Shown one piece after another: positions 25,298 through 34,016 of a stretch of DNA of 64,000 bases. The stretch's first letter is position 1; each line of letters starts with the position of its first letter. The stretch lies in contig CALGRX010000017.1 of assembly GCA_937880755.1 (NCBI GenBank), forward strand, positions 186,001 to 250,000. The letters are read 5' to 3'. The notes beneath the pieces were generated by a model, which worked only from the letters and a program-made list of their open reading frames with translations, made no database searches and was not told where the DNA came from. Source of the stretch: an uncultured Clostridia bacterium. Lineage in GTDB: Bacteria > Bacillota > Clostridia > Christensenellales > UBA3700. The position numbers were made by a program, and so were the translations under genes.

Positions 25298-26178
25298 AAT
25301 TCCGATTTAGTCCGCTATTTTTAATACTTATCGCATTCTACGCCTTGACGGGGCAACTATATATGCTTATCGGCTATATGATAAGCATATTTATGCACGA
25401 GTTGGCGCACGAGCGGACTGCAAGCTGGCGAGGATACAAAACCTTGTCAATCACTCTAATGCCTTTTGGCGGGGTAATGGAGTCGCAAGAGTGTTATCAA
25501 GGTAAGGATAATATAATCATATCTCTTGCAGGCCCTATATTCAATTTTTGCATAGCGGTATGCGTAGTTGCGACTTGGTGGCTAATGCCGTCAAGCTATG
25601 CCTACACGCTGGATATTTGTATAGCCAACGTGACGATGGGGGCAATCAACCTAATGCCTCTATATCCTCTAGACGGGTCTAGAATAGTTATGGCGCTATC
25701 CAAAAACAAACTAAAAGCTGTCAAAATTATCAAGATAGCCACTCTGATATCGGGGGTGGTAATTTTTGGATTAGGCGTTGCAACCTTCTTTTTTGCCCCC
25801 AATCTTTCGCTAAGCGTGATGGGACTTTTTTTATTTTTCGGAGCTATCGGCAAGAGCGACAGCGAGGCGACGAATTGTGCCATTCAATCGACCTTTATTT
25901 TCAAAAATTGTCGACACGGTTTGAGAAAAACGACTTTTTTGATATCTTACGAGGCCCAACTTTTTAGGTTTATAGCATTGATGAACAATCGAGAATTCGT
26001 TACCTTTGAGGTGGTTGACGACAAGGGAAAAATATTGTGCACTCTCAGCGAAAATCAAGTGCGAGAGCTTTGTAGCGTTGTTGATACCGATACTACGCTC
26101 AAAGAATGTATGCACCAAGTCGTACAAGAAGATGTAGGCAGTGACTTTTCCAATTATTTTGGTGGCAAAATCAAATAA
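25294..26178 (+). CDS. spoIVFB: Intramembrane site-2 metalloprotease, SpoIVFB type (M50B)
   Basis: About 294 residues, with several membrane helices. The zinc motif is HELAH in FMHELAHER, followed by the MPFGGV turn and the second signature NLMPLYPLDGSRI (Asp is the third zinc ligand). In spore formers SpoIVFB cleaves pro-sigma-K in the mother cell. The C-terminal soluble part (about 205-294) is CBS-like in length, as in family members. I place the start at the TTG 25294, which overlaps the preceding stop; an in-frame TTG at 25240 is possible. Neither has a clear ribosome binding site, so translation is probably coupled. Confidence 0.85.
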   Translation: MKFRFSPLFLILIAFYALTGQLYMLIGYMISIFMHELAHERTASWRGYKTLSITLMPFGGVMESQECYQGKDNIIISLAGPIFNFCIAVCVVATWWLMPSSYAYTLDICIANVTMGAINLMPLYPLDGSRIVMALSKNKLKAVKIIKIATLISGVVIFGLGVATFFFAPNLSLSVMGLFLFFGAIGKSDSEATNCAIQSTFIFKNCRHGLRKTTFLISYEAQLFRFIALMNNREFVTFEVVDDKGKILCTLSENQVRELCSVVDTDTTLKECMHQVVQEDVGSDFSNYFGGKIK

Positions 26179-26194
26179 AAAAATATATTAATAC

Positions 26195-26223
26195 TTGAAA
26201 ATAACGTAATAATTTGTTAGAAT
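26195..26223 (+). promoter_or_regulatory. Promoter of the ROK kinase operon
   Basis: TTGAAA, 17-base spacer, TAGAAT, 31 bases before the ATG at 26255. Confidence 0.65.
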
Positions 26224-26254
26224 ATACTTGAATAAAATTTGCGAGGACACCATT

Positions 26255-27202
26255 ATGTTATTTGCAGGCGTAGACGTAGGCGGAACCAATATCAAGATAG
26301 GACTTGTCGACGAGAGTGGCAAGATTATCATCAGTTCGTCTTTCAAGACGGGCTCCGAGAGACCTTTTGAGGAAGTTGCGGAGGATATTATAGTCAACCT
26401 TCACGCGTTGTGTTCCAAAGCCGAGGTCAACTTCAAGCAACTCGGAGGCATAGGTATAGGTATACCCGGCACCGTTGACACAGCCAAAGGCAAGGTTGTA
26501 GCCGCAGCCAACATAGGTTGGTACGACGTTGATATTGCAGATTATCTCTCTACGGCTACGGGACTAAAATGCATCGCAGGCAACGACGCCAACTGTGCAG
26601 CTCTCGGGGAGTATAAATATGCCAACGCCAAGGGCTATCGCAATATCGTATTTATCACGCTCGGCACGGGTATAGGCTCGGGTATAGTCATAGACGGCAA
26701 ACTTTTCTCCGGCGTGGGCAGTGCGGGAGCCGAGGCGGGACATTTGACTTTGGCTTACGACGGAGAGCCTTGCAACTGCGGCAACAAGGGTTGTTGGGAG
26801 AGGTATGCTTCGGCTACCGCCCTTATCAATCAGACTCGCAAGGCAGCCGAAGAAGCTCCTAACAGCATATTAGGCAGGCTAGTGGCTAGCGAAGGAAAAA
26901 TCAACGGCAAGACGGTTTTTATTGCCAAAGAAAAGGGTTGTCCCGTTGCAAGCCAAGTGGTGGAGCAATATTTGCAATACATAGGCGCGGGACTTATCTC
27001 GCTTGGCAACATTCTTCATCCGGAGGCGTTCGTCATCGGCGGAGGGATTTCTCACGAGGGCGAGCATATCTTCCAACCTATCCAAGCTCAACTTGACGAA
27101 TATCTCGAGAAGAGCGGTTTCTTGCCTCATATAGACGTGATGAAAGCAAGCCTCGGCAACAGCGCCGGACTTTTGGGTGCGGCTTCTTTGGTGATGCAAT
27201 GA
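26255..27202 (+). CDS. ROK-family sugar kinase (glucokinase type)
   Basis: 315-residue ASKHA kinase. ATP motif AGVDVGGTNIKIGL at the N-terminus; GIPGTVD; catalytic Asp in NDANCAALGE; and the ROK zinc signature with H in AGHLTL and CNCGNKGCWE. This fits glucokinases of Firmicutes (GlcK). The ATG at 26255 with GAGGA seven bases upstream is preferred to the TTG at 26228, which would lie within the transcript start region. Its stop overlaps the radical SAM gene (ATGA), so it heads an operon running into RNase G. Confidence 0.9.
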   Translation: MLFAGVDVGGTNIKIGLVDESGKIIISSSFKTGSERPFEEVAEDIIVNLHALCSKAEVNFKQLGGIGIGIPGTVDTAKGKVVAAANIGWYDVDIADYLSTATGLKCIAGNDANCAALGEYKYANAKGYRNIVFITLGTGIGSGIVIDGKLFSGVGSAGAEAGHLTLAYDGEPCNCGNKGCWERYASATALINQTRKAAEEAPNSILGRLVASEGKINGKTVFIAKEKGCPVASQVVEQYLQYIGAGLISLGNILHPEAFVIGGGISHEGEHIFQPIQAQLDEYLEKSGFLPHIDVMKASLGNSAGLLGAASLVMQ

Positions 27203-28947
27203 CCACTAGAGAATTATCTTCGATACTATTGCGAGTGGAGAAACCTGCTCGCTACGTGGGTGGAGAATACAATATGCCCGATATGGACAAGCCTTGTAGA
27301 CACAGGACTTGTCTTTGTTTCTCTGACAAGTACGAGGTCGGTATGAGTAATATCGGCGTGCGTATTTTGTACCATATGCTCAACGATATGGAAGGCTTTA
27401 TTTGCGAGCGCAGTTTTGCCCCCGACCTCGATATGGCGCAAGAGCTCAAGAGTCGTGGACAAAGGCTGTTCAGCTTGGAGACTAAGCGCGATATAGTAGA
27501 CTTTGACCTCATAGGTTTTAGCGTTCAGTTTGAACTGCAATATACCAATATCCCTTATATGTTCGATTTGGCAGGCATACCGCTTTACGCCAAGGATAGA
27601 CCCGAGGATTTTCCACCCGTCGTTGCAGGCGGTCCTTGCGCAGTCAATCCCATGCCTTTTGCGCCATTCTTCGACGCCATACTCATAGGCGACGGAGAGA
27701 TAACGTTCAAGCAAATCAACGAGCTTCATCTCAGGTGCTTAGAGCAAGGCTTATCCAAGAGCGAATTTCTAAGACTCGCCACCGAAATAGACGGCGTTTA
27801 CGTTCCGTCTATAGGCAATCGCACCAAGAGAGCGGTAGTGCAAAACCTCGACGAGGCGTATTTTCCCACTTCGGTGCTCGTACCCAACTGCGATATCGTG
27901 CACGATAGGTCGACGATAGAGCTGTTTAGGGGTTGCGCCAACGGTTGCAGATTTTGTCAAGCGTGCTTCTTCTACCGTCCGATAAGAGAGCGTAAGCCCG
28001 ATACTCTCGTCAGATACGCCACCGAGCTTATGGATAACACGGGGTACGACGAGCTAAGCTTATGTTCCCTTTCAACCAGCGACTATAGCCACCTCAAAGA
28101 GATGGTAGACGGCATCAAAGAACAAGCCGACAAGCGCAAGGTCAAACTTGCTTTGCCGTCTTTGCGCCTAGATAGTTTCGAGGCGGAGATTTACGAAGAG
28201 ACGAGTGGTTCGTCTTTGACCTTTGCTCCCGAAGCAGGCACTCAAAGACTTCGCAACGTCATCAACAAAAATATCAGCGAGCAAGATATCTACAATTCTA
28301 TCAAGGGGGCAATGGAGCACGGCGTCAAAAACGTCAAGCTCTACTTTATGATGGGGCTTCCGACTGAGACCGACGAGGACTTGCAAGGCATAGTCGATAT
28401 AGTCTATCTCGTCAAAGACTTGCACCGTCAGTACGGCAAATCCAAACTTATCAATATCGTCGTATCTACGGCGGTATTTATCCCTAAGCCTCTCACGCCT
28501 TTTCAGTGGGAGCGACAGATCACTATCGAAGAAATGAAACATAAGCAAGACTTCCTCAAAGAGAAGTTGCGTATCAAAAACGTCAAATACAGCTGGCACG
28601 GCGCCGAGTCGTCGGTGATAGAGGCACTGCTAGCCAGGGGTGACGAGTCGCTCGCGCGCGTCATCGAGGAGGCGTACAAGCAAGGCGCGGTATTTGACAG
28701 TTGGAGCGAACATTTTCATTACGAATATTGGCTCAATGCTATACAAAAATTCAACGTAGACGTTGACGAGTTTGTCGGCGAACAAGCCGAGGACAAGGAT
28801 TTTTGTTGGGATATCGTCGACAACGGCGTCACTAAAGCCTATCTTCTTGCAGAACGCCACAAGTCGCGCCAAGGTGTCACCACCCCTAATTGCATTGGAA
28901 AATGCAACGGTTGCGGAGCGAGCAAGCTGGGGAGGTGCTTCAAGTGA
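27199..28947 (+). CDS. Radical SAM protein, B12-binding-like N-terminus (TIGR03960 type)
   Basis: 582 residues. The N-terminal half has a B12-binding-like Rossmann domain (VGMSNIGVRILYHMLN; AGGPCAVNP). The radical SAM core follows, with the 4Fe-4S motif GCANGCRFCQACFF (about residues 237-250, CX3CX2C). The C-terminus ends with a cysteine pair-rich tail CIGKCNGCGASKLGRC. This family always pairs with the DUF2344 protein encoded next, and the two are often fused; its substrate is not established. GTGA overlap with the next gene. Near RNase G and ribosomal genes, an RNA or tRNA modification role is plausible, but is inference. Confidence 0.88.
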   Translation: MTTRELSSILLRVEKPARYVGGEYNMPDMDKPCRHRTCLCFSDKYEVGMSNIGVRILYHMLNDMEGFICERSFAPDLDMAQELKSRGQRLFSLETKRDIVDFDLIGFSVQFELQYTNIPYMFDLAGIPLYAKDRPEDFPPVVAGGPCAVNPMPFAPFFDAILIGDGEITFKQINELHLRCLEQGLSKSEFLRLATEIDGVYVPSIGNRTKRAVVQNLDEAYFPTSVLVPNCDIVHDRSTIELFRGCANGCRFCQACFFYRPIRERKPDTLVRYATELMDNTGYDELSLCSLSTSDYSHLKEMVDGIKEQADKRKVKLALPSLRLDSFEAEIYEETSGSSLTFAPEAGTQRLRNVINKNISEQDIYNSIKGAMEHGVKNVKLYFMMGLPTETDEDLQGIVDIVYLVKDLHRQYGKSKLINIVVSTAVFIPKPLTPFQWERQITIEEMKHKQDFLKEKLRIKNVKYSWHGAESSVIEALLARGDESLARVIEEAYKQGAVFDSWSEHFHYEYWLNAIQKFNVDVDEFVGEQAEDKDFCWDIVDNGVTKAYLLAERHKSRQGVTTPNCIGKCNGCGASKLGRCFK

Positions 28948-29588
28948 TTATCGTAAGACACGCCAAAGACGGAGATATGAAATACGTATCTCACAAGGAC
29001 ACTCTGAGAGTGCTTCAACGCGCACTCAAGAGGGCAAAGATTGACGTAGCCTATTCTCAAGGCTTCGTACCTCACATGCTCACCTACACCACCACACCGC
29101 TTCCTCTTGGGGTAGCAAGCAAAGCCGAATACTTTGCCGTGGAATGTAAGGGAATAGACGAGGTGAGCTTTTTGAAGGCTTTCACCGCCGTTGTACCTCA
29201 CGGTTTGAGGGGGGATTGGTCGGTAGAGGTTGCCAAAAATCCTAACCTCGCCTATATCGTAATAGCCAGCAGGTATTTTATCTCGGCTGATGGAGATTTA
29301 GAGAGAGTCAAAGAGATTTTGGCTTCCCAAGAGTACGTTATTCAAGTCACCAAAAAGGGCGAAACTATTAGCAAGGACGTAAGAAATTTGATATACGACC
29401 TTGAAGTCGTAGAGGACGGAATAGTTGCGACTTTGGCGACGGGCAACGACAATCTACGGGTAGACTGCTTTGTCGACAGCCTCAACGCACGCTACGGATT
29501 GGGTATTAGCCGTGACGACGTGACGAGAATAGAGCAACTCGTGCAAGGCAAGGACGGACTTATATCCGTCAAGGAGTTTTTGTCGTGA
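28944..29588 (+). CDS. DUF2344 / TIGR03936 radical-SAM-partner protein
   Basis: 214 residues. Family signature near the start: KYVSHKDTLRVLQRALKRA and the AYSQGFVPHMLTYTTTPLPLG segment. The GTG at 28944 is chosen because GGGGAGG lies directly upstream and the codon overlaps the previous stop (GTGA). In many bacteria this domain is fused to the C-terminus of the radical SAM protein encoded upstream, so the two likely form one enzyme. Function is unknown. It in turn overlaps RNase G (GTGA). Confidence 0.88.
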   Translation: MIIVRHAKDGDMKYVSHKDTLRVLQRALKRAKIDVAYSQGFVPHMLTYTTTPLPLGVASKAEYFAVECKGIDEVSFLKAFTAVVPHGLRGDWSVEVAKNPNLAYIVIASRYFISADGDLERVKEILASQEYVIQVTKKGETISKDVRNLIYDLEVVEDGIVATLATGNDNLRVDCFVDSLNARYGLGISRDDVTRIEQLVQGKDGLISVKEFLS

Positions 29589-31075
29589 AAGAGATACTTA
29601 TCAACGTTCAAAACACCAATACCAAAGTATGTATAGTAGAGGAGGGGCAACTCGTCGAATTTTGGGTAGAACGCAAAAATATCGTGGGGCTCGTCGGCAA
29701 TATATACAAGGGCAAAGTTACCAACGTTTTGCAAGGTATGCAAGCGGCTTTCGTCAATATAGGACTAGAAAAAAACGCCTTTTTGTACGCGGGCGACACC
29801 TTAGCTTACAAGGAAGAACTCAAGGACGTCACCGAGAGCAGACTCAATCTCAAGGCGGGCGACAAAATTATCGTCCAAGTCGTCAAGGACCAATTTGGCT
29901 CCAAGGGCGCGAGAGTATCTATGAACGTTACTCTCCCGGGTAGACTCGTAGTGCTGATGCCGATGCTTGACTACGTGGGGGTATCCCGCAAGATTACGGA
30001 TGAGGACAAACGTAACGCCCTTATCGAATACGTCAAGGGTGTCAAACCACAGGGCTACGGATTCATTTTGCGTACCCAAGCCGAAGATTGCGACCTAGAA
30101 GAACTAAGACGCGAGATGAACGAATTGGTAGCCAAATGGGAGAAAATCAAGAACACTATTCCTTCCAAGAAGGTTAGCTCTTTGGTGTACAAGGACGAGG
30201 ACCTTGCCGTGAGAGCGGTGAGAGATATGCTCCGCAACGACGTGGACAAGGTGGTCATCAACAATCGCAAAATGTACGAGGAATTCGTGCGAGCCTTTCC
30301 CGACCTATATAGCTCTAAGCCCGAGCTCTTCGAGATATACACGGGCGTAGAGGACCTATGGGAGAGATACAAAATCACCGAGCAGATAGACGGGCTTCTC
30401 GATAGACGCGTCAATCTCAAAAACGGCGGATACCTAATAATAGACCGCACCGAAGCGCTCACCGTCATAGACGTCAACACGGGCAAGTACGTAGGTGACA
30501 AAAATCTAGAAGAGACGGTATTCGAAACCAATCGCATTGCCGCTATCGAGATAGCAAGACAACTAAGACTTCGCAACATAGGCGGTATAGTCGTCATAGA
30601 CTTTATCGATATGAATAACTCGATACATATCGACAAAATTATGGGGATATTGCAACAAGAACTATCCAAAGACCGCACCAAAACCTCTATAGCGGGTATG
30701 TCGTCTTTGGGGCTTGTGGAGCTAACTCGCAAGAAGAAGCGCAGTATGATAGACGCCGTAATGTTACAGCCGTGTCCTTATTGTCGAGGCAACGGCTACG
30801 TCTTCAGCGACGAACACGTGGCGGGCAAACTCAAAAATTCAATCAACGCATATTTTGCTTGCAAGGACAACAAGGCTCTACTAGTCACCGTTGCCCCAAG
30901 CGTTTTCAACAAAATTTTTACGGCAAGACTTCTCGAGAAAGAATGCGAAAACGAGTGGGCGGACAAACGCATCTATATGCTAGCCGACCCCAATATGCAT
31001 ATCGAAAAGTTTACCTTTCAAGTATTGCACGGCGCTATTCTCGACGTTCCCGACAATGCAAGAATGTTGTACTAA
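29585..31075 (+). CDS. rng: Ribonuclease G/E family endoribonuclease
   Basis: 496-residue RNase G. S1 RNA-binding domain at about 36-115 (GNIYKGKVTNVLQGMQAAFVNIG), RNase H-like and DNase I-like catalytic parts with the metal-binding TVIDVNTG and VVIDFIDM aspartates, and the zinc-link CPYCRGNG (about 398-405). It cuts AU-rich single-stranded RNA and processes rRNA 5' ends. There is no long RNase E-type scaffold tail. GTG start overlapping the upstream stop. Confidence 0.93.
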   Translation: MKEILINVQNTNTKVCIVEEGQLVEFWVERKNIVGLVGNIYKGKVTNVLQGMQAAFVNIGLEKNAFLYAGDTLAYKEELKDVTESRLNLKAGDKIIVQVVKDQFGSKGARVSMNVTLPGRLVVLMPMLDYVGVSRKITDEDKRNALIEYVKGVKPQGYGFILRTQAEDCDLEELRREMNELVAKWEKIKNTIPSKKVSSLVYKDEDLAVRAVRDMLRNDVDKVVINNRKMYEEFVRAFPDLYSSKPELFEIYTGVEDLWERYKITEQIDGLLDRRVNLKNGGYLIIDRTEALTVIDVNTGKYVGDKNLEETVFETNRIAAIEIARQLRLRNIGGIVVIDFIDMNNSIHIDKIMGILQQELSKDRTKTSIAGMSSLGLVELTRKKKRSMIDAVMLQPCPYCRGNGYVFSDEHVAGKLKNSINAYFACKDNKALLVTVAPSVFNKIFTARLLEKECENEWADKRIYMLADPNMHIEKFTFQVLHGAILDVPDNARMLY

Positions 31076-31165
31076 CCCGATTTGATGCGGATTAGCGCCT
31101 CGTATGCTCTAACGGAGCGTTTTTTTGTCAGACGTATATAATTATAAAAAAGTACGTTATTTGAG

Positions 31166-31195
31166 TTGACACCCCGTAGTTTTTTGTGATAGTAT
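31166..31195 (+). promoter_or_regulatory. Promoter of the rplU operon
   Basis: TTGACA, 18-base spacer, TAGTAT. Confidence 0.7.
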
Positions 31196-31271
31196 TGCAA
31201 CTGAGCCGCATGAGAAGGGTCGCAAGTTCCTATGGACACCCGCGTCAGCGAGACTGGTGAGAGGAGGTAAA
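31196..31271 (+). ncRNA. Ribosomal protein L21 leader (autoregulatory RNA)
   Basis: The region between the promoter and rplU contains an aagggtcgcaagttcct element and an acacccgcgtcagcga element leading into GAGGAGG. This matches the usual Firmicutes L21 leader in position and in the GACACCCGC motif. L21 would bind it to repress its own operon. Boundaries approximate. Confidence 0.7.
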
Positions 31272-31273
31272 TA

Positions 31274-31564
31274 ATGTACGCAATCGTTATGACAGGTGGC
31301 AAACAATACAAGGTTGCCGAAGGTGACGTAATCAAGGTTGAGAAGCTTGACGCAGAAGTTGGCGCAAGCGTAGATCTTGAGGCAGTTATGGTCAACAAAG
31401 ACGGCGAGCTTGTTTACGGTGGCGCTGCTAAGGCAGAAGTCGTTGCACAAGACAAGGCTAAGAAAATCGTTATTTTTAGATACAAAGCTAAGAAAAACGA
31501 GCGCAAGCGTCAAGGTCACAGACAACCGTTTACGGCATTGAAGATTACATCTATTCAGGCGTAA
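31274..31564 (+). CDS. rplU: 50S ribosomal protein L21
   Basis: 96 residues. Begins YAIVMTGGKQYKVAEGD and ends in the conserved KRQGHRQPFTALKI segment, as L21 does. First gene of the L21-Prp-L27 operon, with GAGGAGG upstream. Binds 23S rRNA in the large subunit. Confidence 0.97.
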   Translation: MYAIVMTGGKQYKVAEGDVIKVEKLDAEVGASVDLEAVMVNKDGELVYGGAAKAEVVAQDKAKKIVIFRYKAKKNERKRQGHRQPFTALKITSIQA

Positions 31565-31566
31565 TA

Positions 31567-31896
31567 ATGACGACGGTCAAGGTAACAAAACACAACAATA
31601 GCATTGTTCAGATAGAATGTGACGGACACACCGGTTACGGGGTAGAGGGCGAAGATATCGTATGCGCGGCACTCAGTTCGATAGTGCAGACGGCGGTGTT
31701 GGGACTTTTGCAAGTAGCGGGAGTAGACGTAGACCTTGTGAGAGACGATGAGAGAGGATATCTCAAAGCGACGATCGACAAGGATTTGGACAAGGCGAGC
31801 AGGCTTAAGTGTGATATGATACTCGAGACGATGTTGCTCGGCGTAGCGGATATCAACGAGAGCTTTTCTGATTTTGTAGAATTGGAGGTAAGATAA
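31567..31896 (+). CDS. prp: Prp cysteine protease for L27 (YsxB)
   Basis: 109 residues. Has the family signature GHTGYGVEGEDIVCAALSSI, in which the His near position 22 and the Cys near position 34 form the catalytic pair. Prp removes the N-terminal extension of ribosomal protein L27 in Firmicutes and relatives. The L27 encoded next begins MFINIQLFAHKKG, a cleavable extension with the expected F/A site, so enzyme and substrate are both here. Two-base gap from rplU. Confidence 0.93.
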   Translation: MTTVKVTKHNNSIVQIECDGHTGYGVEGEDIVCAALSSIVQTAVLGLLQVAGVDVDLVRDDERGYLKATIDKDLDKASRLKCDMILETMLLGVADINESFSDFVELEVR

Positions 31897-31897
31897 T

Positions 31898-32176
31898 ATG
31901 TTTATTAATATACAGTTATTCGCCCACAAAAAAGGTGTAGGTAGCTCTAGAAACGGTAGAGATTCCGAAGCTAAGAGACTTGGACCTAAGAGAGCAGACG
32001 GACAATTCGTATCCGCAGGCAATATCTTGGTTAGACAAAGAGGCACCAAGTTCCACGTTGGCAACAACGTAGGTATCGGTAGCGACGATACTATCTACGC
32101 ACTTATCGACGGCGTAGTAAGATTCGAGCGCAAGGGCAAGGACAAAAAACAAGTCAGCGTTTACGCGGCAGAATAA
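31898..32176 (+). CDS. rpmA: 50S ribosomal protein L27
   Basis: 92 residues; HKKGVGSSRNGRDSEAKRLG is diagnostic. It carries the Firmicutes N-terminal extension (MFINIQLF) removed by Prp before assembly at the peptidyl-transferase centre. One base separates it from prp; it is followed by a strong terminator. The obg gene that usually follows is missing here. Confidence 0.97.
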   Translation: MFINIQLFAHKKGVGSSRNGRDSEAKRLGPKRADGQFVSAGNILVRQRGTKFHVGNNVGIGSDDTIYALIDGVVRFERKGKDKKQVSVYAAE

Positions 32177-32190
32177 TTAAAGTACAAAAT

Positions 32191-32218
32191 GCAGACTGCC
32201 TATGCAGTCTGTTTTTTT
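32191..32218 (+). terminator. Terminator of the L21-L27 operon
   Basis: Perfect CAGACTGC/GCAGTCTG stem with a CTAT loop and seven T. Confidence 0.92.
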
Positions 32219-32389
32219 GTGCTTTTTTGGTTGCTCGGTGGCAATATCATTCATGCCCGACTTACGTTACGTGGACACACCCCCAATAAGCCTGACTAGC
32301 AGTGACTATGAGTCGACGCAAGAACAAGTGAAAAGTAGAGAGATTGGCGACTAGCGATAGGCTTAGGGCATATTTTAGGTAGTTTCTCT

Positions 32390-32418
32390 TTTGACTTAAG
32401 TGCCAAAATATGCTAAAA
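32390..32418 (+). promoter_or_regulatory. Promoter of the glycosylase gene
   Basis: TTGACT, 17-base spacer, TAAAAT, 31 bases ahead of the ATG. Confidence 0.7.
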
Positions 32419-32449
32419 TTAGACAAAACTACACAAGCGAGACTATCTT

Positions 32450-33262
32450 ATGGGAGTTATAATAATACAAGACAACACCGACTTCGATATACGCCATATC
32501 CTCGACTGCGGACAAATTTTTCGATACAAGCAGTTAGATAGTGGCGATTGGGAGATAATCAGTCTTGACAAAAGATGCATCGTCAAGCCAAAGAATAAAG
32601 GCTATGAGATAATATGCGACGACGAGGAATATTTTCGCCGCTTTTTCGACCTTGACACCGACTATTCGCTCATCAAGTCGCGCCTAAGAGACAAACCCAT
32701 GATGAGTCAGGCGATAGAGTACGGACACGGCATAAGGATACTTAGGCAAGACAAGTGGGAGATGCTCGTCAGCTTTATCATATCTTCCAACAATCACATA
32801 CCACGCATCAAGTCCATTATCGACAGACTGTGCAGAACGCTTGGCAAGGATATGGGCGGATATTATTCCTTCCCGACGCCCAAGGCAATGGCTAGCCAAA
32901 GCGTAGAATTTTACAAAAATATCGGAGCCGGCTATAGAGATAAATTTTTGCTTGCCACGGCTCAGGCGGTGAGCGAGGGCTTTGACCTCGATTGCGTAGA
33001 TAGTATGGACGCAGAAGAGGGGGCGAAATATCTATGTAGACTGCTCGGCGTGGGTAGGAAGGTTGCCGATTGCATTTTGCTCTTCGGCTATCACAAGCAG
33101 GACGTCTTCCCCGTGGACACTTGGATAAGGAAGGTCTACGTCGACCTCGTAGGGAGCGAGGGCAAAAACGACTCGACAATTCGCAGATATTTGCTTGACT
33201 TATACGGCGAGGACAGCGGTTACGCGCAACAATATCTATTCTTCAACAAGAGAGAAAATTAG
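32450..33262 (+). CDS. ogg: 8-oxoguanine DNA glycosylase (OGG type)
   Basis: 270-residue base-excision repair enzyme. An N-terminal OGG-N beta domain (DCGQIFRYKQLDSG) is followed by the HhH-GPD domain. The hairpin-helix-hairpin LLGVGRKVADCILLFGY supplies the Schiff-base lysine K204, and PVDTWIRKVY supplies the catalytic aspartate D223, with the 19-residue K-to-D spacing known from human OGG1. It removes 8-oxoguanine and nicks the strand by beta elimination. Single-gene unit with its own promoter. Confidence 0.92.
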   Translation: MGVIIIQDNTDFDIRHILDCGQIFRYKQLDSGDWEIISLDKRCIVKPKNKGYEIICDDEEYFRRFFDLDTDYSLIKSRLRDKPMMSQAIEYGHGIRILRQDKWEMLVSFIISSNNHIPRIKSIIDRLCRTLGKDMGGYYSFPTPKAMASQSVEFYKNIGAGYRDKFLLATAQAVSEGFDLDCVDSMDAEEGAKYLCRLLGVGRKVADCILLFGYHKQDVFPVDTWIRKVYVDLVGSEGKNDSTIRRYLLDLYGEDSGYAQQYLFFNKREN

Positions 33263-33331
33263 CCAATAACTCGATACGTATTGCTAAATTGAGATACTTC
33301 ACCATTATTTGACGTTGACAAGGAGAGCAAT

Positions 33332-33946
33332 ATGAATTACGCGGTTTTATTTGATTTTTCTGTAGCAAGAATTAGTTTTTCGACCTACGACAAGGCAATA
33401 GCTCAGTTAGACGGCAAAGTGCAGTACGCCAAATTTTACGGCTACAACGCCAAGCGCAACGGCGACTTCAACGCGTATATCAAACGTGTCGGTGCCGACG
33501 TGGCTTTTACGCTTGGAGGAAGAAAAAAGAGCCGCATAGATATTAGGCAAATTGTCGACGCGATAGAGATTGCTTGCACCGACAAGACGATAGAGGGATT
33601 TTTGCTCGTATGCGGTGAGGTCGACGCCGAATACTTGATAGGCAAGTTGCAACGCCTTGGCAAAAAGGTGATTTTAGGTCAGTTTAGTAGCAGCACCTTA
33701 GGTGATACTTGCGACGGTACTATCACCTTTGACCGCACCGTCGGTATGCAAGAGGATGAGAGACAAGAGGACGTTGCCGTGCACGAGGATAGAGAGTTTT
33801 TGCCATATACCGATATAGAGACGGCGCAAGATATGAGCGAGGTCAAAGCCAATCTCGAACAACTTATCTCTCACAAATTGCAGACCAAAAAGTCGACTTT
33901 GCCCAAAAAGAGCGAGTTGGAAGAGTTGCTCAAAAAGTATTTTTGA
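33332..33946 (+). CDS. Divergent NYN/PIN-like domain protein
   Basis: 204 residues. The order of elements matches LabA/DUF88 NYN domains, which are PIN-like nucleases: N-terminal YAVLFDF strand, KSRIDIRQIVDAIEIA (equivalent of the K-G-VD-x-L-x-D motif), GFLLVCGEVDAEYLIGKLQRLGKKV (equivalent of SGDSDF), then a TFD strand. Several of the usual acidic positions are changed (CGEVDAEY rather than SGDGDF), so catalytic activity is doubtful. The C-terminal 60 residues form a charged helical tail. GAGAGC ribosome binding site. Function unknown. Confidence 0.55.
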   Translation: MNYAVLFDFSVARISFSTYDKAIAQLDGKVQYAKFYGYNAKRNGDFNAYIKRVGADVAFTLGGRKKSRIDIRQIVDAIEIACTDKTIEGFLLVCGEVDAEYLIGKLQRLGKKVILGQFSSSTLGDTCDGTITFDRTVGMQEDERQEDVAVHEDREFLPYTDIETAQDMSEVKANLEQLISHKLQTKKSTLPKKSELEELLKKYF

Positions 33947-33953
33947 AAAATCA

Positions 33954-33982
33954 TTGCATTTTGCGTGCCGTTACTATATAAT
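33954..33982 (+). promoter_or_regulatory. Promoter of the ilvN-like gene
   Basis: TTGCAT, 17-base spacer, TATAAT. Confidence 0.7.
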
Positions 33983-34016
33983 ATAGTTAATTTTACAATA
34001 GATACGAGAGGAAGAT

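Noticed and set aside
32219..32389. Remnant of obg after rpmA
   Set aside because: Translated in all frames by eye, no GTPase motif is visible in this short spacer.
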